IMG/VR virus record: IMGVR_UViG_3300042302_000394
Span: 124,001 to 188,000 of that record
Length of the DNA: 64,000 bases
Origin: a virus
Direction: 5' to 3' (one strand)
A program made the position numbers and the translations under genes. Shown here piece after piece: positions 58,581 to 64,000 of the stretch (the first letter of the stretch is position 1; every line of letters begins with the position of its first letter). The notes below the pieces were generated by a model. The model worked only from the letters and a program-made list of their open reading frames with translations. It searched no databases and was not told where the DNA came from.

Positions 58581-58901
58581 TTATTTGAATAGGATCAAAC
58601 TCATAATTACTGTCTGTGCCGCAAAGCCCAAACAGATAGTAGCAATGTACAAGAAGTTACGTTCAATAAGAGCTTTAAAAAACAGCGTGATCAATGCACT
58701 CCAAACAAATACCATTAAATCTACAGGAGGCAGCTTATCGCTCTGCGCCATCAATACTGCTACAAGAGTAGGAATACTAGACAGATGCAGTAGGATAATT
58801 GTAACCCAACCTAATGTATGGGCACTTACATGCCCAAGGTGATCTTTAGCAAATTTAACAAGAAATAATACTGCGTCTTTAATTTGATCAATGATAAACA
58901 T
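58581..58901 (-). CDS. Small membrane protein (three helices), possible holin
   Basis: 106 residues with hydrophobic stretches at about 31-53, 63-80 and 85-104 and a charged amphipathic start. Size and topology suit a class I holin, and the lysin gene is directly upstream in the same unit. The sequence alone does not confirm it. Confidence 0.6.
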   Translation of the reverse strand: MFIIDQIKDAVLFLVKFAKDHLGHVSAHTLGWVTIILLHLSSIPTLVAVLMAQSDKLPPVDLMVFVWSALITLFFKALIERNFLYIATICLGFAAQTVIMSLILFK

Positions 58902-58909
58902 ACTTGTCC

Positions 58910-59491
58910 TTACTTGTAAAAAATGTGATTGCCGATTTTAGTGATACGTTCTCTCTTCCAGCCTGGATTGATATAATCACCGTGGAAGTACATGGCCTCT
59001 TTTAGGCTAGGAAGGCGAAATCCTTCTAGTAGAACTTTCTTAGCGACTTCTTCGCTTTCTTTAAAAGAAGCCTTGTTCACTGCCCTAGTTGGAACAGTCC
59101 TGTCACAGACCCAACTAAATTGGCATAGGACCTTTTCATAGACAATGTTCTTTTGATAGATTGTCTTGCAGATATCGCTTGGATACTGCCCGCTTTCAGT
59201 TCTGTTTATTGTAACTTGTGCAACTGCAACCTTGCCCTCAAACGGCTGATTGCCTGCTTCATAATAGATGTTCTTGGCGAGACAAGCTAATTGTCTTTCG
59301 CGAACTTCTGTTGTAATTTGGGAACTATCTGTTACTTGATAATTAGATTGCTTGTTAGCAATGGCCCATTGTAATAGAGATACAGATCCATAAGCAGCTA
59401 CAATCATCAACAATAATGTGATGATCTTCAACAAAGTCGAAGAAACTTGCACCTGTGTATCTTGATCCCTATCTAGCGTTAACTCAGTCAT
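58910..59491 (-). CDS. SleB-type cell-wall hydrolase with signal anchor
   Basis: 193 residues. One membrane segment near residues 20-42 (LLKIITLLLMIVAAYGSVSL) precedes a hydrolase_2/SleB domain: ACLAKNIYYEAGNQPFEGKV, AVAQVTINR, CQFSWVCD, AMYFHGDYINPGWKR. These enzymes cut peptidoglycan glycan strands. The anchor suggests export by the Sec system (signal-arrest-release type), making a likely endolysin. AAGGAGG precedes the start. Confidence 0.85.
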   Translation of the reverse strand: MTELTLDRDQDTQVQVSSTLLKIITLLLMIVAAYGSVSLLQWAIANKQSNYQVTDSSQITTEVRERQLACLAKNIYYEAGNQPFEGKVAVAQVTINRTESGQYPSDICKTIYQKNIVYEKVLCQFSWVCDRTVPTRAVNKASFKESEEVAKKVLLEGFRLPSLKEAMYFHGDYINPGWKRERITKIGNHIFYK

Positions 59492-59512
59492 ATAGACCTC
59501 CTTTTTCGTTAG

Positions 59513-59583
59513 TGGTAAAATAATTATACAACAATGACTATTATACAGTCAAAGTTGGTAAAAAGCAACCGGTTTTGGTAAAA
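59513..59583 (-). promoter_or_regulatory. Double sigma70 promoter with three TGGTAAAA boxes
   Basis: Promoter A: TTGACT (59547-59552), 18-base spacer, TATAAT (59523-59528). Promoter B: TTGCTT (59563-59568), 17 bases, TATAAT (59540-59545). TGGTAAAA on the plus strand occurs at 59513-59520, 59556-59563 and 59576-59583; the last is part of an exact TTTTGGTAAAA copy. Drives the SleB lysin and following genes. Confidence 0.65.
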
Positions 59584-59590
59584 TCTAGGA

Positions 59591-60142
59591 TTACTTAATG
59601 CCAATAAGCATAAATCTTGAGAACTTCCAAGTGGGGTACTCAAAGTCTTTTTGGCCGCGGTACAGTAGGTTACTAACTGGATAAGTCCCGATGAACTCGT
59701 CTAAACTACTGCTGTGTATGTGGTGGTCTTCGTGCGGCATATTGTTGCCTTGAAGTACTACAGTGGTTCCTTTTGGGATACTGTTCCACCAATCCAAACT
59801 TTCGAAGTGTTCGGTGCTTGTATTTATAACCAAATCTGGGCCGTGCCAGTCCAGATCAAGTAGATTACAGTCCTGGGTTTTAGCTTTAAACTTCCAGTTA
59901 TCTATAACCCAATTCTCGTTGATCATGTCCGCCACAGCTTCGCATTTTGGATCAACGTCGTAACTGCGTATCTTTCCAATCTGTATATTGCCTCGACTGT
60001 TTAATAGGAACGCTGTTACTCCATACCATCCGCCGTAGATCCAAATACTATCGACAGAATCAAAAAGTTTTTCTAATTCTTCGCAGAGCCAAATCTTACT
60101 TCCTATTTGACCGCTACTAAATGCATCCTTATTCACTATCAT
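59591..60142 (-). CDS. Class I methyltransferase-like protein
   Basis: 183 residues. IWIYGGWYGVTAFLLN matches the glycine loop of class I SAM-binding folds (replacing E-x-G-x-G-x-G), followed by IRSYDVDPKCEAV (acidic end of strand 2) and DLVINTSTEHFESLDWWNSI. I recall similar proteins in cyanophages. Target unknown; glycan or protein methylation is possible given the surface-glycan enzymes nearby. Confidence 0.65.
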   Translation of the reverse strand: MIVNKDAFSSGQIGSKIWLCEELEKLFDSVDSIWIYGGWYGVTAFLLNSRGNIQIGKIRSYDVDPKCEAVADMINENWVIDNWKFKAKTQDCNLLDLDWHGPDLVINTSTEHFESLDWWNSIPKGTTVVLQGNNMPHEDHHIHSSSLDEFIGTYPVSNLLYRGQKDFEYPTWKFSRFMLIGIK

Positions 60143-60238
60143 ACTTTAATTTCAATATTTTTTTCAAGACTAGGAACCCTAAATATAGCATCTATTTACT
60201 GAGAGATCAAATGTTGTTAATATAACAGTATTTTATTT

Positions 60239-60247
60239 AATAAATAC
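60239..60247 (+). promoter_or_regulatory. Late-type box AATAAATAC
   Basis: AATAAATAC-CGCT-ATG on the plus strand directly before the B12-type radical SAM gene; no Shine-Dalgarno sequence is present. Confidence 0.5.
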
Positions 60248-60251
60248 CGCT

Positions 60252-62216
60252 ATGCCTGATAGATCTATACAATTACTAACTGATGTTTTTCCAAATTCAA
60301 CTACAAATCATGGTAATTTGAACAATCCCGATATAATACTAGTCCAGGCACCTGGATGGGGAGTGCAAACAGCTCCGCTTTCTTTAGCATCACTTTCAGC
60401 CTATGTTCGGCAGAAAGGATACAAGATTTTACCATTAGATTTAAATGTTGAATTTTTTGCTATTAGACCTGAGAAATTTTCCATAATGTGGGACATAGAT
60501 CAATCTCAGTGGTTTTGGGAATCTAAAGACTGCGTTAATGACCTGTTAACCGAATACAAAAAAGAAATTGATGACTTTGTCGAGTTAGTGGTGTCGACTA
60601 ATACACCATTAGTTGGATTTAGTTTATACAACACTTCAATGCATACTTCGATGCATCTTATCAAACTGCTCAAAGCACGTAAGCCTGAGCTAAAGATTAT
60701 TGTCGGTGGTCCTCATGCCCACCGATATCTAGCTGGTAATGTTTTGGCAAAAAATCCGTTAATAGATGCAGTCGCCCAGGCTGAGGGAGAAGAAACATTA
60801 GTAGACATAATTGAGCGTGTTCGAAAAAATCAATCATTGCTCGATTGCCCTGGATTGTTAGTGTTTAAAGACGGAGCAGTACATGCTACTCCAACAAGGC
60901 CAATGATTCCAAAAATCGACACTCTTCCGATACCCCACTACAGTGATTTTTCATTAGCTCCTTACCTATCCCCAACACGATTACCAATGGCGTCTAGTCG
61001 AGGGTGTCCTAATAAATGTATATTCTGTAATGAGCAACCTTATTGGGAATCATATCGATTTCGGTCTGCAGAAAGCATGATTGAAGAAGTTAAGTACCAA
61101 TTAAAATTATATCCTGAAATTGACTTTATTGACTTTCAAGATAGTTTATGTAACGGGAAGATAAGCGCAATTGAAAAGTTTGCCGAATACCTCATTGAAA
61201 ATAAAATTAAAATACAATGGGCCGGACAGGCAGTTATTAGAAAAGAAATGACCGAAGAACTGATGATAAAATTAAAACAGTCCGGATGTGTGGTCATGGC
61301 CTACGGATTAGAAACTCCAAACCCTACACTTATGAGGAGTGTAGGAAAGTTATTATCAAAAGGTGCCGATATTGATAAAATTGCTGAATCTCATGCAAGG
61401 ACCGGACTTAATGCAGTTTACAATGTCATGTTTGGGTTACCGGGAGAAACTGAAGAAGATTCATTAATGGTCTTAGAGTTTTTAAGACGTAATTCAAAAA
61501 ATAAATTATATGTAAATCCCAGTGCAGCATTTTGCGGATTTGCTAACGGAACTCCTGGATGGGAGAACGCAGAAAAATTCGGTATTGACAAAACACTCGG
61601 CGGAACTTTTTGGAAAAGTGTAGATGGTAATAACACATTCCTAGTTCGATTAAAAAGATTTGAAGATTTTTGTCGATTAGTTTCCGACTTAGGTATAAAA
61701 ACCACTTATCCGTCGACATATCTTCTCAATAGAAATCAAGTCATTGCCCAATATTATATTGCAATAGGTCAACCAGAAAAAGCAATATACTATTACACAG
61801 AATGGGTTAAAGATCATCCCGAAGATCAAATAGCTAAAAAGTTTTTATTCGAATATTCAGGTTTCTTAAAAAGTACCCCAAGTTCAAATGTTTATGCAAT
61901 TAGCCGGCATTCGGATGAGAATTGGTTAAATGGTGTTGCTAGAAATTGGGGGCCTGCAATATTATTTTCACATGTTCCTTACATTTTAGAAGAATTAACA
62001 GTTGGTAAAATTGTACAGTTTTCAGATCTTCAAACAAGAAAAATAATTAGAGTTGAAGATAATTTTGAAAATGATTGTATTGTAATACACCTCGACGGCA
62101 CTCATTTAGATGGAGATCAAGTTGGTTGGCCAAAACTAATAACTGTTTTAGAGGAGCCTAGCAAAGTTATCCCTATTAAGATAGTTAATTACACAGAAAT
62201 AGATTTTAAAAAATGA
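60252..62216 (+). CDS. B12-binding-domain radical SAM enzyme
   Basis: 654 residues. A cobalamin-binding-like Rossmann domain (about 28-190; LVGFSLYNTSMH, IIVGGPHAHRY) is followed by a radical SAM barrel with RGCPNKCIFCNE, ligands Cys252, Cys256 and Cys259, and YGLETPNPTLMRSVGK. The His of the DxHxxG cobalamin motif is not seen, as in many members. A TPR-like helix pair (IAIGQPEKAIYYYTEW) and a C-terminal domain follow. It may catalyse methylation or another C-C/C-S reaction on a glycan or lipid. Its four-base overlap with the methyltransferase suggests they work together. Confidence 0.82.
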   Translation: MPDRSIQLLTDVFPNSTTNHGNLNNPDIILVQAPGWGVQTAPLSLASLSAYVRQKGYKILPLDLNVEFFAIRPEKFSIMWDIDQSQWFWESKDCVNDLLTEYKKEIDDFVELVVSTNTPLVGFSLYNTSMHTSMHLIKLLKARKPELKIIVGGPHAHRYLAGNVLAKNPLIDAVAQAEGEETLVDIIERVRKNQSLLDCPGLLVFKDGAVHATPTRPMIPKIDTLPIPHYSDFSLAPYLSPTRLPMASSRGCPNKCIFCNEQPYWESYRFRSAESMIEEVKYQLKLYPEIDFIDFQDSLCNGKISAIEKFAEYLIENKIKIQWAGQAVIRKEMTEELMIKLKQSGCVVMAYGLETPNPTLMRSVGKLLSKGADIDKIAESHARTGLNAVYNVMFGLPGETEEDSLMVLEFLRRNSKNKLYVNPSAAFCGFANGTPGWENAEKFGIDKTLGGTFWKSVDGNNTFLVRLKRFEDFCRLVSDLGIKTTYPSTYLLNRNQVIAQYYIAIGQPEKAIYYYTEWVKDHPEDQIAKKFLFEYSGFLKSTPSSNVYAISRHSDENWLNGVARNWGPAILFSHVPYILEELTVGKIVQFSDLQTRKIIRVEDNFENDCIVIHLDGTHLDGDQVGWPKLITVLEEPSKVIPIKIVNYTEIDFKK

Positions 62217-62995
62217 AAAGTTTTTTAAATCAATATAATGTTATATCTGAAGATATACCAGGGTCCTTACAATTTCCCAGTGCATTAGTATGGGACTCGT
62301 TATTAGGTTATCAAACCGAAAATAAAGTTGTGCGTAATTTTTTAGAAATAGGTGTATTACATGGAAAGTCTGCAATGCTAAGTGGGCTATATGCACAGGC
62401 CAACAACACACAGCAGGTGATTGTAGATCCCGGTGAATGGATGGACACAACTTATTCAAATTTACTATCAAAGATTGAGGGATTAAATCTAAGATTAATA
62501 AATGATTATTCTAACAGTTTGGTGCATTTTCATTATTCTATTTTTCAAGAACATTCTCGCGATTATTCATGGTTTCATATTGATGGCGATCATAGTTATG
62601 CACAATGCTATAAAGATTTAATTTTAGCTGATCATTTTTTGTCTGACTATGGAGTTGTTATTGTTGATGATTTCTTTTCAACCATGTTTCCTCAGGTTAC
62701 AGCTAGCACTTTTTCATATTTAGAAAAACATCCATTAAATTTAAAAATGTTTTTAGTTGGTCAATGTAATAAAGCATATCTATGCAGACCGCCAGCATTT
62801 GATTTTTATAAAACGTTTTGCATAGATGTATTATCTAAAGATATGAAAGACCGAAAATATCCTGTAACTATAACTAAAACAACTTATCCTCAGGATTTTG
62901 ATTGTTACGGGTATCAACCCATAGGATGGACTGATGACAGAATGGAGTTTCGTGGTCCGGACTGGGATAGAACTAATTTTATAAAATATACCTAA
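62213..62995 (+). CDS. Class I SAM-dependent methyltransferase
   Basis: 260 residues. NFLEIGVLHGKSAMLSGLYA is the SAM-binding glycine loop; IVDPGEWMD and WFHIDGDHSYAQCYKDL plus GVVIVDDFFS fit Methyltransf_24 members such as those acting on sugars. Its ATG overlaps the stop of the radical SAM gene (ATGA). AT-rich codon use is stronger than in the fibre genes, hinting at separate acquisition. Confidence 0.75.
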   Translation: MKSFLNQYNVISEDIPGSLQFPSALVWDSLLGYQTENKVVRNFLEIGVLHGKSAMLSGLYAQANNTQQVIVDPGEWMDTTYSNLLSKIEGLNLRLINDYSNSLVHFHYSIFQEHSRDYSWFHIDGDHSYAQCYKDLILADHFLSDYGVVIVDDFFSTMFPQVTASTFSYLEKHPLNLKMFLVGQCNKAYLCRPPAFDFYKTFCIDVLSKDMKDRKYPVTITKTTYPQDFDCYGYQPIGWTDDRMEFRGPDWDRTNFIKYT

Positions 62996-62998
62996 CAG

Positions 62999-64000
62999 TT
63001 AATTTTTCCACCACGGCAAATATTTTTCTGTATTGTGATTTCGATAAGCATCCATCTTTTTTATTATCGAAACACTGTTTTTAAAATTTATATCTGACTC
63101 AGGTGTTCCGATTAAAAATGTAATCATTGCACTCAATATGTTAGCCTTTTCTTTAACTGCATCTTTTTCAAGTAGTTCTCTATTGTTTTCAAACCAGGTT
63201 GCAATTTCTTGATACACTGTATTTTTATAAGCTGTTGGTAAATTACTCGGGGATGCATAGCTTGGATCGTAGATATAATTTATGTGAGGAAAGTTTAAAA
63301 TATTCTTTCCTTCCAACCTCACAATATAATCTAACAATTCTGTAAATTTATGTGTATTAAAAATAGAAAACACAGTGTGAAACTCGATACCAATATTTTC
63401 GTTTTCATTCGAATATTGAACTATGCTATCAATATTATCTTTAACAATGTTCCATTTTCCAGGATATCTAATATATTCGTACATATCAGCAACAGCATCA
63501 ATACTTACTTTAATAGTCATAGTCTTAAAATGGCTCCAGATGTCAAACCATTTTGACGGTGTCACAGTTAAATTTGTATGTATAGATAAGTCAACCTGTT
63601 TAGATAAACCTGAACTAATTAGTTCTTTACAAAATGTATAAAAATCGTTGTTGATTAATGGTTCACCACCGGTTACTAATATCTGCACTAATCCGTCAGT
63701 CTTTACTAGGTCAAGGATATGTTTAATTTGATCATAGTTCCATTGAGCTTTATAATCACTTTCTTTTTCACCCCATGGTTTAATGTTGAGGAATTTAAAT
63801 TCTTTTATTAGTTGATCGCTAGCTCCCGGGGTACACATCTTGCATTGTAGATTACACTTATTCGACCAACTTAAATCTAAGTAATTTACATCAACAGATT
63901 CTAACTTGCCCGTATGCATTTCAGTGTTTGTTATAATATCTTCAATCGGCCATCTCTTTACAAACCAATTTCTAACACTTTCACCCCCATTGTCCTCAAC
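62999..64000 (-). CDS. Radical SAM (twitch-type) enzyme, 5' end outside window
   Basis: The frame continues without a stop from the Met at 63919 to the right edge (upstream residues VEDNGGESVRNWFVKRW), so the true start lies beyond 64000. The cluster motif is NKCNLQCKMC (Cys-x3-Cys-x2-Cys), followed by ILVTGGEPL and SIHTNLTV as in radical SAM barrels. This looks like the twitch-domain enzymes of cyanophages. It ends four bases from the converging methyltransferase. Substrate unknown. Confidence 0.82.
   Translation of the reverse strand, partial: VEDNGGESVRNWFVKRWPIEDIITNTEMHTGKLESVDVNYLDLSWSNKCNLQCKMCTPGASDQLIKEFKFLNIKPWGEKESDYKAQWNYDQIKHILDLVKTDGLVQILVTGGEPLINNDFYTFCKELISSGLSKQVDLSIHTNLTVTPSKWFDIWSHFKTMTIKVSIDAVADMYEYIRYPGKWNIVKDNIDSIVQYSNENENIGIEFHTVFSIFNTHKFTELLDYIVRLEGKNILNFPHINYIYDPSYASPSNLPTAYKNTVYQEIATWFENNRELLEKDAVKEKANILSAMITFLIGTPESDINFKNSVSIIKKMDAYRNHNTEKYLPWWKN

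Overview
The window is part of the genome of a large tailed phage of the T4-like (myovirus) type that infects a proteobacterium. Evidence: class I ribonucleotide reductase genes, a T4-type ATP-dependent DNA ligase, a DexA-like exonuclease, a PAAR-like spike protein, many collagen-like, glycine-rich, LamG and beta-helix fibre proteins, and T4-type late promoter boxes (TAAATA). There is no rRNA, tRNA or host housekeeping block. The PstS protein resembles betaproteobacterial PstS and the tmRNA is of the circularly permuted type seen in several proteobacterial lineages, so a freshwater or marine beta- or alphaproteobacterial host is the inference. Most genes are on the minus strand; short plus-strand islands lie at 23990-24938, 29053-29298, 55050-55562, 57803-58320 and 60252-62995.

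Layout. 1-3200: small unknown proteins, three tiny very basic peptides, an HNH protein overlapping a ParB-like protein, and a 3'-5' exonuclease. 3220-7056: ribosomal protein bS21, ClpX, a membrane coiled-coil protein and unknowns. 7200-9580: pstS with a Pho-box-like operator, a permuted tmRNA gene with its own promoter and terminator, and a cold-shock protein. 9634-16234: one long operon, nrdA-nrdB-iscU-iscA-glutaredoxin followed by structural genes and a PAAR-like/CHAP-like protein. 16270-23869: a beta-helix fibre, a RecB-like nuclease and small virion-type proteins. 23990-29300: plus-strand small genes, then a metallopeptidase and a 1122-residue glycosyltransferase/methyltransferase fusion, bracketed by two copies of one small gene. 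29391-54973: a 25-kb block of fibre and adhesin genes with a secreted nuclease inside it. 55050-60142: HNH protein, IF-1, DNA ligase, ErpA, a Cys-rich miniprotein, a SleB-like lysin and a methyltransferase-like protein. 60252-64000: B12-type radical SAM enzyme, methyltransferase and a second radical SAM enzyme cut by the window edge.

How the genes may work together. The most striking group acts on host translation and protein turnover: bS21, IF-1, a tmRNA that encodes the tag ANDAYFGEDRLAA, and a complete-looking ClpX that keeps the parts used to read LAA tags and dock ClpP. In addition, at least eleven late genes have a TAAATA box placed 4-7 nt before the start codon and usually no Shine-Dalgarno sequence, and two early-type genes have consensus sigma70 promoters that would start transcription at or within one base of the ATG. 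This suggests leaderless mRNAs made alongside phage copies of initiation components. A second group is iron-sulfur assembly (IscU, IscA, ErpA) with glutaredoxin, possible clients being the two radical SAM enzymes. A third group is surface recognition: duplicated fibre cassettes, and glycan or methyl-transfer enzymes that could decorate virion or host surfaces.
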